64,000 nucleotides of DNA from Sphingomonadales bacterium (GCA_027486895.1 JAIXOE010000054.1:38894-102893), one strand, 5' to 3'; counted from the stretch's first letter, positions 35,387-45,965 are shown. Notes: generated by a model not told the origin, from the sequence alone. Numbers and translations are program-made.

Positions 35387-38300
35387 CAATAATCCTTTTT
35401 ATACCGCACATTGACGTTGGACTTTCCGCCGCTGCCAATCTGGCTTAAGACCGAAAGCGCTGGCGTCAGGCTGATTTCCAACTGCGTTGCCGTATATCCC
35501 CGTGCGTCGGTTACGATTTCTACATAGACGTCATTGGTAATATATTGACCAAAAGCCACCGCCATACCGCGCCCCGTGGTGTCATCCGCACCCAATAGGC
35601 GCAGCCGGTCAAGTCCCGTTGCCGACTGAAGCACGCCGAGCGGATTAAGTCCGCCAGAGCCGCCACGCAAATTGTTCAGCGACCCTGCCAGTTGCACAGC
35701 TTGGATAGCGGACAGTTCGCCGATGGAATTGCCAAACAATATGCGCGCCATAATCTCGTCCTGCGGCAATGCCGGGGTCGAGCTGAAGCTTATGTCAGGA
35801 TTTTGGCCGGTGCCCCTTATGTTCACGCGCACTGTTGTGCCGTCAACTTCACTCGCGGCGGCGACGCGAATGGATGGGTTGGTTGCGGGTCCACCATTGA
35901 AGGATATCCGGCCACTTTCCAGCTCAAATGATCGTCCGGCAAAGCCCAATGTGCCGCGTACCAATTCCATGTCGCCCGAAATGAGCGGCGCAGCGCTGGT
36001 GCCCGTTATCCGCAACTTTGCGCCCCATTCGGATTCAAGCCCCATGCCGGTGACATAGAGTTCGTCCGGCGCTTCCAGCGTGATGTTCAGTTTCCAGTTG
36101 CTGGGCAGACTTGAGATGGGATCGGCATCACCAGATACACGTGCCCGGCCTGTGGGTTGTTTGCGCCGGATACCCGTAAGTGTCGCAACCTTGGCGGCTC
36201 CTTGGCGGATAATTTTAAAGCGCGTTTCGGGCAGTCGTAGCTTCCCGCTGATCAGTGCAGCACCGTCCGGCGAATTGGTTACGCTGATTTGTCCTGTTGC
36301 CGTTGTCGAGATCAGCTCGCTTCGGGCGACACGCGCGCGGTCGAGATCAAGGTTCAGTTGAATCGGAAAACCTTTTGCCGAGCTGAGATTGACAGTGCCC
36401 TTGCCGCTAATCGTTCCTTCGCCCGCCTTTGCGCTAAGCTCAGTCACTTCCAACTGGTCGTTGGTAAAGAGACCGCGGATACGCAAATTGGTCAACCGCG
36501 TGCCATAAGCATCATTTTCGTAAATAAGATCATTCGCGCGCACAACGCCCGTTAATCGCGGTGTTTGCACACGGCCCGAAAAATCCGCAGCAACGCCAAT
36601 GTTTCCGGTCAGGCTCTGATCCGCCAGCGCCGCCAACGAAAACAGCGTATCGGCGGGCCCATTATACCGGACGCCACCCGACAATGGTGCGGCCAGCAAT
36701 CGCTCGGTCCAGCTGGCCGTGCCGGGCGGCAGTGGTGTCAGATCAATCTGGATTCGACCCACAGCGACGCCACGCCGCCGGATGATTGCGCGGGCATTAC
36801 CGCCATCGGGCAGCAATTTGCCAACCAAGCTTATATCGACGGGCTGCGATCGCGACCCAAGGTTTGCCCGAACGAAGCGGGTAATCTCAAGCCGTGCATC
36901 CGCGCGCGGAAACGCAGCCAGCGATGCTTGCGCCCAATCAATGCTTCCGGTTGCCCTTCCGCTCAGGCCAATGCCGGGGAGGAACGGGTTCAGCACCGCG
37001 ATGTCAACCTTGTCCAAACGCGACTGGATCGTCATCGTCTCGCCATAGCTGCCGGCAAGACGGATAGATCCTTCCGCGACATTGATCGTGCTTGGCAAGA
37101 TATCGTAACTGCTGCGGCGCGGAATAATCCGGAAAGGACCAGCGGTTGCGAAGTCCACGCTGTTGGCGCGGCCCTTCGCCGCTACGCGCCATAGTTGCGG
37201 AGTGAAATCTGCGTTGGCGGCGACACGGAAGGGCACTTCGCTTCGGCCCTCGGCAAGTATCTGCGCCGTCCCTGTTCCAGCGCGATAGTTGATCTTCGCC
37301 CGCACAGCTGCAATCGCAATGTCGTTCACCATCGCGTTTTCCATTTGAACGTCAGCGACAATTTGCGGGCTGTCGTACAAAATGACATCGGCTTTAATGA
37401 TGCCCCGGCCAATGGCGAGTTTTTGCGCACCATTGAGTTCTGCGTTCAATGCCACGGCGTCGACCACTGCGCGTTGGAAACTGCCTTGCGCCGTAAGGTC
37501 GATAGTTCCGTCGAACCCTGCGCCTGCGCCGGTTAACGTGCCGACAAAAGGACCGGCAGCGGCCTGTCTGATGCGCCCTGTCACGCCGATGCCCGCGAAA
37601 TTGCCGCGCATGATATCAATCGTCAGCGGGCCTTCACCAGCGAGCACATCCGCATCACCGCTAATCGCACCATAATCGGTCATACCCGTCATCGCGATGG
37701 CGTAGCCACGCCGGCTTTGCGTCACGACGCCGACGACATCCGACAGGCCTATACCAAAGCCCGGATTGCTGGCGGTTATGCGATATACCGGATCGTCAAA
37801 TGTGCCGGTCATGGCGACAGCGACGGGGCCATATTGGTTGGAATAGCCACGTCCGTTAAACACAACGCGGCCGCCTTCGGTTACATAAGTACCGGTGCCA
37901 CTGTTCAGCCGGAACAGCGGCGACACGACAGTCGCGCGGGTAATCTGCAATATGCCGTTGGTGCCGTAACGAATGCCCGCGTTGATGAACATTTGCCCGC
38001 CAAGAAACTTTTGCGCGCCGGCACTGAACAGCCGCGTGGAACGTGCCTTTACGGTCCCCACAAGCGCATAGCCTCTGCCAAGTGTTGTTTCGAGATCGAC
38101 GTCCGCGACCACATTGAACAACCCGACCGAGTTCACTTGGAAGCCGTCTACTTTCCCGTTCAAAGCCCCGGTATAAAAGCCTTTGTCGATATCGCCGACC
38201 AGCAACGCGGTGGCGTTGATGCGGTCAGACCGGATTTTCAGATTATCAGAAAGCAGACGTCCGTTCGCGATCGCCAAATCACCGTTCAAACGCAGTTTGG

Positions 38301-39549
38301 TCAGCAAACCACCGGCAATCTGGTTTATGCCGCTAACGCGCCGCGCGCGCGCCGTGACTGGAATGAGGAACCGGTCAGCCGCACCCTGTGCCTCACCACT
38401 TAGGGTCAGGTCCTCAAAAGTCGTTTGGTCAAACGCCAGACGCTTTGCCGTCGCCGAATAGGCCACGGTCGGTTCAGCAAATGCTCCATTCAACAAAGCC
38501 TTGCCGCGCACGTTGGTGCCGCTGACGTTCGATCCAATAATGCCGGGACGAAGCAAACGAATGTCTAACGCCAAGTCGCGGAAACGCGCTTCACCCAAAT
38601 CGGCAATGCCGTCTGCGTTCATTTCCATCGCTGCCGAACGCAATGTACCGGTGATCTTTGCTGTACGCTCGGCAAAGGTGGCCGCCATATCGATATTCGC
38701 CACGGGTGATAACGCACGCATGAGCAAGCTATCCGCCATCAGCTTGGCGGGTGCGGCGGTACCCTTTGCTGTGAACGTGCCTTCCCGTGCTGTCAGGGCA
38801 ATGTCCGCAACATCTTGCGTGCCGACTTGCGCAGACAAAGCGCCGTCCCATTTCCGCCAACTGCCACGTCCAGCCAAGTTCAACTTCATGGGAATTTCAC
38901 GCCCCATCAGTCCGGCAACAACGCCCTTGGCTGGTGCATCGAGTTTCATGTCGACATCAAAACGATTGTCATCGGGCACGGCATCCAGTTTCAGCACGAT
39001 GCGATCACCCCGAACGCTGCCCGCAGTTGCGGTGACAATTGCGCGGCGATCGGCAATTTGCACTTTGCCGGAAAGGGAGGCCACTTGTTCTTCGCCAGTA
39101 ATGCCTTTTGCAAAGACGATGCGGTCAATCTGCAACTGGCCAATATTGATATCCAAATCGGGCAATAACGGATCGCCCCGGTCGGGCACGATGCGGAATG
39201 CGGGCATCCGCGCAACGTTGAGCGTGGGCGCGCGCAGCGACGTGATATTTACGCCGCTGGAGAAATAAGACAGCGGGTTCCAATCGAGCCGTATTTCCGG
39301 CGCGCGCGCGAACGCGCCCTTGGGATCGCGGAACTGGACATCGCGCAAGATCGTATCGTCATAAATCGATCCCTCGATTTTTCCGATGCGAATATTGAGG
39401 CCGTTTTCCATCTCGAACGCAGCAATCTGCCGCGCAACGAAATTCCGTCCGGATTGCGTATCAAGCCACGCATAGCCGCCGGCTATGACGACCAATAGCA
39501 ATGCAATGACTGCCCCCGCCCCAATTGCAACCCGGCGCCACACCATCAA
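35386..39549 (-). CDS. tamB: TamB, translocation and assembly module subunit
   Basis: 1387 residues. One N-terminal transmembrane anchor (about 8-28), a very long stretch of beta repeats typical of AsmA/TamB hydrophobic-groove proteins, and a C-terminal TamB (DUF490) domain with ELVRGTLGFAGRSFELESGRISFNGG, LPQDEIMARILFG and TATQLEISLTPALSV...VNVRYKKDY. It spans the periplasm and is thought to move phospholipids or aid barrel assembly with TamA. It overlaps tamA by four bases. Confidence 0.93.
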   Translation of the reverse strand: MMVWRRVAIGAGAVIALLLVVIAGGYAWLDTQSGRNFVARQIAAFEMENGLNIRIGKIEGSIYDDTILRDVQFRDPKGAFARAPEIRLDWNPLSYFSSGVNITSLRAPTLNVARMPAFRIVPDRGDPLLPDLDINIGQLQIDRIVFAKGITGEEQVASLSGKVQIADRRAIVTATAGSVRGDRIVLKLDAVPDDNRFDVDMKLDAPAKGVVAGLMGREIPMKLNLAGRGSWRKWDGALSAQVGTQDVADIALTAREGTFTAKGTAAPAKLMADSLLMRALSPVANIDMAATFAERTAKITGTLRSAAMEMNADGIADLGEARFRDLALDIRLLRPGIIGSNVSGTNVRGKALLNGAFAEPTVAYSATAKRLAFDQTTFEDLTLSGEAQGAADRFLIPVTARARRVSGINQIAGGLLTKLRLNGDLAIANGRLLSDNLKIRSDRINATALLVGDIDKGFYTGALNGKVDGFQVNSVGLFNVVADVDLETTLGRGYALVGTVKARSTRLFSAGAQKFLGGQMFINAGIRYGTNGILQITRATVVSPLFRLNSGTGTYVTEGGRVVFNGRGYSNQYGPVAVAMTGTFDDPVYRITASNPGFGIGLSDVVGVVTQSRRGYAIAMTGMTDYGAISGDADVLAGEGPLTIDIMRGNFAGIGVTGRIRQAAAGPFVGTLTGAGAGFDGTIDLTAQGSFQRAVVDAVALNAELNGAQKLAIGRGIIKADVILYDSPQIVADVQMENAMVNDIAIAAVRAKINYRAGTGTAQILAEGRSEVPFRVAANADFTPQLWRVAAKGRANSVDFATAGPFRIIPRRSSYDILPSTINVAEGSIRLAGSYGETMTIQSRLDKVDIAVLNPFLPGIGLSGRATGSIDWAQASLAAFPRADARLEITRFVRANLGSRSQPVDISLVGKLLPDGGNARAIIRRRGVAVGRIQIDLTPLPPGTASWTERLLAAPLSGGVRYNGPADTLFSLAALADQSLTGNIGVAADFSGRVQTPRLTGVVRANDLIYENDAYGTRLTNLRIRGLFTNDQLEVTELSAKAGEGTISGKGTVNLSSAKGFPIQLNLDLDRARVARSELISTTATGQISVTNSPDGAALISGKLRLPETRFKIIRQGAAKVATLTGIRRKQPTGRARVSGDADPISSLPSNWKLNITLEAPDELYVTGMGLESEWGAKLRITGTSAAPLISGDMELVRGTLGFAGRSFELESGRISFNGGPATNPSIRVAAASEVDGTTVRVNIRGTGQNPDISFSSTPALPQDEIMARILFGNSIGELSAIQAVQLAGSLNNLRGGSGGLNPLGVLQSATGLDRLRLLGADDTTGRGMAVAFGQYITNDVYVEIVTDARGYTATQLEISLTPALSVLSQIGSGGKSNVNVRYKKDY

Positions 39550-41786
39550 AACGCCTGTCCAATCGACACGTAGACGCTGAACCGGGATTCACCCTGACGC
39601 CGGTTCATGGGCGTTGCGACGTCCAGACGGATCGGACCGAAATTGGTATAAAAACGTCCGCCAACGCCAACGCCAACCCGCCAGTCGTTGAATTTGGGAA
39701 TACTCGATTCATATACTTGGCCAGCGTCGACAAAGCCTACGACGCCATAATTGCCAAAACGATAGCGGCCTTCCAACGCGAATTCGTTCATGCTCCGGCC
39801 ACCCACAGGATCGCTATTCGGATCTTGCGGGCCAAGCTGTTGATAGCCAAAGCCGCGCACGGATCCGCCGCCGCCGCCATAAAAGCGCCGCGATGGGGCG
39901 AGGTTATCACGGGCTATGCCTGATATGGTTCCGACTCGCGCGCGCGCAGCGACAACGATATTGTCTTTCACCGGATAATAATAAGAACCATCAAGAATGA
40001 CGCGCGCATAAATCTGCTTGCCGGTACCGAGTGAGGCCTCTGGCGACACGCGCAAATTGACGCGGTAACCCTTTGTCGGGTCGAGCAGATTGTTGGACCG
40101 GTCAAAGCCCACTTGCCCGGGCAGCGCAGCGACATAAAAGATCTGCCGGTCGCGAAGCGCGCGCGCAAAATCAAACTGGTCTTCCGAGGTCGCCAATATC
40201 TCGGCGCCAATCGACCAGGTGAATTTCTTTTGCCAGATGGGCGTCGATACGAACGACATCGTCCCGGCCAGACGTCCGGTATAAGCTTCGAAAGCGTCAT
40301 AATTGCTATGCAACGCGGAGAGCGATATTTCGATATTCCGGTCCCGCCGTCCGGCATTGGCGCGCGCAAAGGACACGCTCGCCGCTTGCTCTAGCGTGCC
40401 AAGCAACGCGGCAGCAGTTAACGAACCTTCGGGTGGAAATAGGTTGCGGTGCGTCCAGCTTGCCTCTGCGCGGAAACCCTGTCCTGTCCCATAGCCTGCG
40501 CTCCCCGCAATTGTCCGCGGTGGCGCAGCTTCCTGCCGAACGAGCAAATCTGCGTAAGGTGTGCCATCGGGTGCGCTGCCTTCGCCGGGGACAGCTTCCA
40601 CCGATACCGTCGACACCAACCCCGTCGCGATGAGCGCCGCGCGCAAATCGTCCACCTTTCGGCTATCATAAAGATCGCCCGTCTTGAAACGCCGCAATGT
40701 TGACACATGGTCCGCATCAAATGCAGGCGTTCCTTCGGTCCGTAATTGTCCGAAATAGCTACGTGCACCCGTTTCAACGGGCAATGTATAGTCGCCAATG
40801 CCGGTTTCACCATCGAGCAAAATGTCCCGCTCGCCGACCTTTGCGAAGGGATAGCCATTTTGTGGCAGTTCAACGGAAATATTTGCTTCGGCAGCCAAGA
40901 TGATATCGGCAACAATTGCTTCGCCAGTCTTGGGCACAAAACTGCTGCTTATAAGATCCGCAGGCTGGACCGCAGGCGCGGCAAAGGCGATTTCGCCCAA
41001 ATAATAGCGCCTGCCGGGGACGACGGTCAGCACCACGTTTAGCGGTGCGCCATCGGCGGTAGATGGCTGGACCGCGACACGAACATCGGCATCAAAAAAG
41101 CCCTGCCCGTTTAAAATATCCACCAGCAATTGGCGATCCGCACGCGCGCGTTGGCCAATTTCTGCGCGGTTATCTGCTTTACCGTTACCATCGTTCAGTG
41201 CGGACAGACTGTTAAACCGTCCAAGAACGTCACGCCACGCCGCAGCTTCGACAGCCACACCGTCAGCATCCTTAGCGATATCGGTTGTCTTGGTTGCATC
41301 CAGCCCATCCACGCGCACGATATAGCGCAACGCGCGCGCCTCACGCTCGGCAGCCTGCGTTGGTTCAGGCGGTGGTTCGGCATCAAAGCTGTCAATTGGC
41401 GGAAGCGGGTCATCGAGCAGCGGGTCAGTGACAGGCGGGTCCGGCAGGATTTCTACAACATCGCCGTCCTGCACGGCTGCGATAGCTGGATCAGCTGCGG
41501 TTTGTGCAGCTTGCTGTTGGGCAGTGCCGCCTTCTTCCTTTGCCTCTTGAGCGGCCTGCCATGCCTCGATGCTCTCTAACGGCGCGTCATCGAGCGCGGG
41601 GATCGCAGCGTCAAATTCCTCGTCTGCAATGATAGGTGCCTGGGGATCTGCGGGCGCTGGGCTCATGACTTTAGGAGGTGCTGTTAAAGCGCCCTGCTGG
41701 GCCGGCACGGCATCGCCACCCGGATTTTGGGCAAGCAAAGGCGCGGCTGCACAGCCAAGATACAAAAAGGCAGTTAATCGGATCAA
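39546..41786 (-). CDS. tamA: TamA, Omp85-family outer-membrane protein
   Basis: About 746 residues from TTG 41786, which has GGGGGA upstream and gives a signal peptide (IRLTAFLYLGCAAAPLLAQ). A long Ala/Pro/Glu-rich insert (about 20-150) precedes three POTRA-like repeats (RYIVRVDGL, YYLGEIAFA, SYFGQLRTEG) and a 16-strand barrel with RFYGGGGGSVRGFGYQQLGP (the Omp85 lid-lock RGF) and a terminal Phe. The acidic, Pro-rich N-terminal insert is longer than in E. coli TamA. Confidence 0.9.
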   Translation of the reverse strand: MIRLTAFLYLGCAAAPLLAQNPGGDAVPAQQGALTAPPKVMSPAPADPQAPIIADEEFDAAIPALDDAPLESIEAWQAAQEAKEEGGTAQQQAAQTAADPAIAAVQDGDVVEILPDPPVTDPLLDDPLPPIDSFDAEPPPEPTQAAEREARALRYIVRVDGLDATKTTDIAKDADGVAVEAAAWRDVLGRFNSLSALNDGNGKADNRAEIGQRARADRQLLVDILNGQGFFDADVRVAVQPSTADGAPLNVVLTVVPGRRYYLGEIAFAAPAVQPADLISSSFVPKTGEAIVADIILAAEANISVELPQNGYPFAKVGERDILLDGETGIGDYTLPVETGARSYFGQLRTEGTPAFDADHVSTLRRFKTGDLYDSRKVDDLRAALIATGLVSTVSVEAVPGEGSAPDGTPYADLLVRQEAAPPRTIAGSAGYGTGQGFRAEASWTHRNLFPPEGSLTAAALLGTLEQAASVSFARANAGRRDRNIEISLSALHSNYDAFEAYTGRLAGTMSFVSTPIWQKKFTWSIGAEILATSEDQFDFARALRDRQIFYVAALPGQVGFDRSNNLLDPTKGYRVNLRVSPEASLGTGKQIYARVILDGSYYYPVKDNIVVAARARVGTISGIARDNLAPSRRFYGGGGGSVRGFGYQQLGPQDPNSDPVGGRSMNEFALEGRYRFGNYGVVGFVDAGQVYESSIPKFNDWRVGVGVGGRFYTNFGPIRLDVATPMNRRQGESRFSVYVSIGQAF

Positions 41787-41877
41787 ACAGACATCCCCCG
41801 CGCCTAACGCCTTCCTATGCACAAGGTTCCATAAAGACACAGCAATATCCGTTACCGCGAAGAAAATAGGATGCAAA

Positions 41878-42006
41878 GTGCAAGACACGGCACAGACCGA
41901 TTATCTGGAAATAGTCGCGCGCATCGAACGCGAGATATCGCGATATGAGGGGCCCAGTCAGTCACACCCCATGTCGCGGATTCATTTTAGCGCAGGTCGG
42001 CCTTGA
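41878..42006 (+). CDS. Possible small protein, 42 aa
   Basis: GTG at 41878 with AGGA six bases upstream. The product starts QDTAQTDYLEIVARIEREI and is hydrophilic and partly helical. It ends 60 bases before the NDUFA9-like gene. No family recognised; supported only by ribosome site and position. Confidence 0.4.
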   Translation: MQDTAQTDYLEIVARIEREISRYEGPSQSHPMSRIHFSAGRP

Positions 42007-42066
42007 AAGCTTTCGGGCGGTGGTGCAAAGCGCCAATCAATTCACACGCTGCATGACGGAGCATCT

Positions 42067-42984
42067 ATGCAAGGCAAGTTGGTAACGATTTTTGGCGGCA
42101 GCGGCTTTCTGGGCCGATACGTGGCGCAGGCGCTATTGAACCAAGGCGCGCGCATTCGTGTTGCCAGCCGCAACGCAAATAGCGCCATTTACATCAAGCC
42201 ACTGGGCAATGTTGGTCAGGTGCAATTGATGGCCGCGGATATCCGAAAGCCAGACAGTGTTGCGCGCGCCGTGATGGACGCGGATGCGGTCGTCAATCTC
42301 GTCGGTAGCTTCGACAACATGGACGCTGTGCAAAATGTTGGCGCAGGTACCATTGCCCAAGCTGCGGCGGCCGCTGGTGTTAAAGCGCTCGTCCACGTCT
42401 CCGCGATTGGCGCAGATGCGCAAAGTGAGGCCGAATATGGCCAGAGCAAAGCGGGTGGCGAAGCCGCGGTGCGCGCGGCATTCCCGTCAGCAGTCATTTT
42501 GCGGCCGTCCATCGTGTTTGGTCGCGAAGATCAGTTCATCAACCGCTTTGCCGGAATGATCCGGTCGCTACCGGTCATTCCCGTCATTGGTGCCGAGACC
42601 AAGTTCCAGCCCGTATTTGCGGGAGATGTTGCCAAGGCTGTGGCGATGGCAGTCATTCATCAGGACGGAAGCACGCTTGAGCTGGGTGGCCCAGAAATAT
42701 TTTCGATGATGGAACTGAACCGCTGGATCGCCAAAGCCATCGGCCGCGACCCTCTGTTTGTAGAGGTGCCCGATATTGCAGCAAAGCTGCTCGCCAAGGG
42801 CACAGGTTGGCTGCCGGGCGCGCCGATCACGGATGATCAGTATAAGATGCTGGGCAATGACAATGTCGTGACCGGCACAGACGGGTTAGCAGCATATGGC
42901 ATCGTGCCGACACCGCTCGATACGATAGCTGCGGATTGGTTGGATATTTATCGCCGGCATGGTCGATTTGGTGACGGACAGTGA
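42067..42984 (+). CDS. NDUFA9-like SDR (complex I-associated)
   Basis: 305 residues, atypical extended SDR: VTIFGGSGFLGRYVAQALLNQGARIRVASRN, VHVSAIGAD, YGQSKAGGEAAVR, ILRPSIVFGREDQFINRFAGM. The pattern is that of the mitochondrial complex I subunit NDUFA9 and its alphaproteobacterial relatives. Its stop overlaps the uppP GTG start. Confidence 0.85.
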   Translation: MQGKLVTIFGGSGFLGRYVAQALLNQGARIRVASRNANSAIYIKPLGNVGQVQLMAADIRKPDSVARAVMDADAVVNLVGSFDNMDAVQNVGAGTIAQAAAAAGVKALVHVSAIGADAQSEAEYGQSKAGGEAAVRAAFPSAVILRPSIVFGREDQFINRFAGMIRSLPVIPVIGAETKFQPVFAGDVAKAVAMAVIHQDGSTLELGGPEIFSMMELNRWIAKAIGRDPLFVEVPDIAAKLLAKGTGWLPGAPITDDQYKMLGNDNVVTGTDGLAAYGIVPTPLDTIAADWLDIYRRHGRFGDGQ

Positions 42985-43781
42985 GTGATTGGCTGATCGC
43001 CGTTCTCCTCGGCATTATCGAGGGGCTCACGGAGTTTCTGCCTGTATCATCCACCGGCCATCTCATTCTAGCTGGAGAACTGGTCGGCTTTACCGACAAC
43101 AGTTCCATCGCGTTCAAAATTGCGATCCAGTTGGGCGCGATACTAGCGGTGCTGCTGGTGTACTGGCAGCGTTTTTGGGCAGTGGGCATGGGGTTGCTCA
43201 AAGCGCAGCCCGGCCCGATAGCGTTCACACGCAATATCATACTCGGCTTTGTGCCAGCGCTTCTCATCGGCGTGGTTGCTTACGATGCCATTCGCGCGGC
43301 CATGCAAACACCCGAAATTGTTGCCATCGCGCTCATCGTCGGCGGCATCATAATATTGGTTCTTGAGCGGATGGTAAAAAACGTCCGCTTCAATTCGGTC
43401 GAAGAAATACCCTTAGGTACCGCCTTATCTATTGGCCTCATTCAATGTACCGCCATGCTGCCCGGGGTAAGCCGGTCAGGCGCGACCATCATGGGCGGGT
43501 TGATGATGGGCGTCGAACGCAAAACGGCGGCGGAGTTTTCATTTTTCCTTGCTGTGCCGACCATGATGGCAGCGACAGTATATGCGCTGTGGAAAGATAG
43601 AGCGCTGCTCAGCGCTGATGACCTGGACATGATTGCGATTGGTTTCACCGCCGCATTTGTTGTTGCAGTAATCGTGGTGAAAGCGTTCGTTGCGCTGGTG
43701 GGCAGATTTGGTTTTGCACCTTTTGCTTATTACCGAATCATTGTCGGGTCAGCAGCTTTGATTTGGCTGGCCATGCGATAA
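42981..43781 (+). CDS. uppP: Undecaprenyl-diphosphatase
   Basis: 266 residues, eight helices. GIIEGLTEFLPVSSTGHLILAG and ALSIGLIQCTAMLPGVSRSGATIMGG are the two BacA/UppP signatures (Glu-rich and PGxSRSG). Recycles the lipid carrier for peptidoglycan at the inner membrane. GTG start coupled to the upstream gene. Confidence 0.95.
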   Translation: MSDWLIAVLLGIIEGLTEFLPVSSTGHLILAGELVGFTDNSSIAFKIAIQLGAILAVLLVYWQRFWAVGMGLLKAQPGPIAFTRNIILGFVPALLIGVVAYDAIRAAMQTPEIVAIALIVGGIIILVLERMVKNVRFNSVEEIPLGTALSIGLIQCTAMLPGVSRSGATIMGGLMMGVERKTAAEFSFFLAVPTMMAATVYALWKDRALLSADDLDMIAIGFTAAFVVAVIVVKAFVALVGRFGFAPFAYYRIIVGSAALIWLAMR

Positions 43782-43809
43782 AGACCGAAGTGGCCATAAA
43801 TATTTGAAA

Positions 43810-43833
43810 TAATATTGCGTGGCGCGAATATTA
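43810..43833. promoter_or_regulatory. AT-rich inverted repeat upstream of gltD
   Basis: TAATATT and AATATTA separated by ten GC-rich bases, 112 bases before the gltD start. A candidate operator, for instance for a nitrogen regulator. Confidence 0.35.
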
Positions 43834-43944
43834 AGCCACAAAATACAGATGATAGGTAAGCTAAGCTGTCCTATTATAGGGTTTTCTACGTGACATCAAC
43901 CGTTTGCCGCGTTACGCGCAGCGCATCTTCAAGGAGCGTGCGCT

Positions 43945-45387
43945 GTGGCAAAAGATCTGATGCTAAAATTTATCTCGAAACCGCAGGCTTATCCTGAAAA
44001 GCGGACGGCCGAGCTTCGTGCAGAAGATTTTGCAGAAATTGCGGAGCGTTATGAGTCCCAAGATGCAGCAGACCAAGCATCGCGTTGCTCGCAATGCGGC
44101 GTGCCTTATTGCTCGGTGCACTGCCCTTTGCACAATCACATTCCGGATTGGCTCCGCCTAACCGCCGAAGGCCGTTTGCGCGAAGCCTATGAGCTCTCCA
44201 ACCTGACCAGCACCATGCCTGAAATTTGCGGCCGCATTTGCCCACAGGACCGTTTGTGCGAAGGCAATTGCGTCATTGAGTTTTCCGGCCACGACGCCGT
44301 CACCATTGGGTCGGTGGAAAAATATATCACCGATACCGCATGGGAACAGGGTTGGGTGGAGCCTGTCGAGGTTGGGCCTTTGCGCGGGCAATCGGTTGGC
44401 ATCATTGGCGCAGGTCCCGGCGGCCTGACCACCGCAGAATATCTGCGTGTCGCTGGTTATGATGTCCATGTGTACGACCGCTACGACCGCATGGGTGGCC
44501 TGCTGACTTATGGCATTCCCGGGTTTAAGCTTGAAAAAGATATCGTAATGCGCCGCGTCAAACGGCTCGAGGATGCCGGCATCCATTTTCACCCCAATTT
44601 CGAAGTTGGCCGTGATGCAACCTTGGACGCGTTGCGAGCCAAGCATGACGCCATTTTGATTGCTACTGGCGTATACAAGGCACGCGCAGTCGCACTGCCG
44701 GGTGGCGATCTCAATGGCGTGGTGGCTGCGCTGGATTATTTGACCGCGTCGAACCGCAAGGGCTTTGGCGATGCGGTGCCCGCATTCGAAAGCGGTGCGC
44801 TGAATGCCGAGGGTAAAGATGTCGTTGTCATTGGCGGCGGCGATACCGCGATGGATTGTGTCCGCACTGCCATCCGCCAGGGCGCAAAATCGGTGAAATG
44901 CCTCTACCGCCGTGACCGTGAGAATATGCCCGGATCGCAGCGGGAAGTTGCCAACGCCGAGGAAGAAGGCGTCGAATTTGTCTGGCTGTCGGGTCCCAAG
45001 GGCTTCGAAGGCAATAGCAAGGTCGAGCATGTTCAGGTTTCCAAGATGCGGCTTGGTGCGCCCGATGCATCGGGTCGCCGAGCGCCGGAAAATGACCCGC
45101 AAGGTGACTTCACACTCAATGCCGATCTCGTGATTACCGCGCTCGGTTTCGAAGCCGAAGACCTGCCTGTATTGTTCGGCGCGGCCGACCTCAACGTCAC
45201 CCGCTGGGGCACCATTCGCGTGGATCACGCAACGCAAATGACCAACCTTGATGGTGTCTTTGCCATTGGCGACATCGTCCGCGGGGCGAGCCTTGTCGTA
45301 TGGGCGATCCGTGATGGTCGGGACGTGACCCAGCATATGCACAAATGGTTACAGGCAAAGCAAAAACGCGAAAGGATTGCGGCATGA
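43945..45387 (+). CDS. gltD: Glutamate synthase small (beta) subunit
   Basis: 480 residues: an N-terminal Fe-S domain with CSQCGVPYCSVHCPLHNHIPDW and CGRICPQDRLCEGNC, an FAD motif VGIIGAGPGGLTTAEYL, and an NADPH motif VVIGGGDTAMDC. Passes electrons from NADPH to GltB. GTG start with AAGGAG eight bases upstream. gltB lies 1.3 kb downstream with two DUF2059 genes between. Confidence 0.95.
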   Translation: MAKDLMLKFISKPQAYPEKRTAELRAEDFAEIAERYESQDAADQASRCSQCGVPYCSVHCPLHNHIPDWLRLTAEGRLREAYELSNLTSTMPEICGRICPQDRLCEGNCVIEFSGHDAVTIGSVEKYITDTAWEQGWVEPVEVGPLRGQSVGIIGAGPGGLTTAEYLRVAGYDVHVYDRYDRMGGLLTYGIPGFKLEKDIVMRRVKRLEDAGIHFHPNFEVGRDATLDALRAKHDAILIATGVYKARAVALPGGDLNGVVAALDYLTASNRKGFGDAVPAFESGALNAEGKDVVVIGGGDTAMDCVRTAIRQGAKSVKCLYRRDRENMPGSQREVANAEEEGVEFVWLSGPKGFEGNSKVEHVQVSKMRLGAPDASGRRAPENDPQGDFTLNADLVITALGFEAEDLPVLFGAADLNVTRWGTIRVDHATQMTNLDGVFAIGDIVRGASLVVWAIRDGRDVTQHMHKWLQAKQKRERIAA

Positions 45388-45941
45388 CGAAGTTGGAGTT
45401 CGTTCAATTTTGCGCAGCCGGGCTGTTGTCTCTTTCAACCGCACCCGCATTTGCAAAGGACACTCCAGCATCATCCGCAGTCGATGATGCGCGCGCTATC
45501 CTTATCGCCAACAACACCGAAAAAACACTTGATGTAATGTTCACGCAGCTTGTCCCGGTGATGGAGTCGGGTTTCATCGGACAGATTAGCCAGATTGAAG
45601 GTGGCGCTGACCTCATCGCCAAGATCGAAGCCAATTATCCCGGCGGTCAGGCTGCGTTTGCAAAACGTTTCGGCGAGTTGCTGATGGCCGGATTGCGGGC
45701 GGAATATCCCAACATTGTTGAGCAGGCCGCCCAGCAATTTGTGACCGAGATCAAGCCAACCGATCTTGCCGCCATCCGCGCATTTATGGAGTCAAGTGCA
45801 GGCCAGGCAATGACCGCAGCACAGCCCAAGATGCAAGAAAAGCTGAGCATGGCAGGGCAGGAAATCGGCAGAAAAGCAGGCGAAAATGCTGCCGTTCAAT
45901 TGATGGGTGAAGCCGGCAAATATTTCGGCAAAGCAAAGTGA
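45384..45941 (+). CDS. Exported DUF2059 protein
   Basis: 185 residues: a signal peptide ending APAFAKD, then a helical domain with LDVMFTQLVPVM, IVEQAAQQFVTEIKPTDLAAIRAFMESSAGQAMTAAQPKM, a DUF2059 signature. ATG overlaps the gltD stop. Function unknown. Confidence 0.82.
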   Translation: MTKLEFVQFCAAGLLSLSTAPAFAKDTPASSAVDDARAILIANNTEKTLDVMFTQLVPVMESGFIGQISQIEGGADLIAKIEANYPGGQAAFAKRFGELLMAGLRAEYPNIVEQAAQQFVTEIKPTDLAAIRAFMESSAGQAMTAAQPKMQEKLSMAGQEIGRKAGENAAVQLMGEAGKYFGKAK

Positions 45942-45965
45942 CATCTGCTTAACTTAGGGAGAATG

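Noticed and set aside
36565..37194. 209-codon plus-strand frame inside tamB
   Set aside because: Antisense to conserved TamB sequence; composition not protein-like.
44158..45342. 394-codon open frame antisense to gltD
   Set aside because: It is the mirror of a conserved enzyme; the translation has no recognisable domain and its openness follows from GC-rich codon use.
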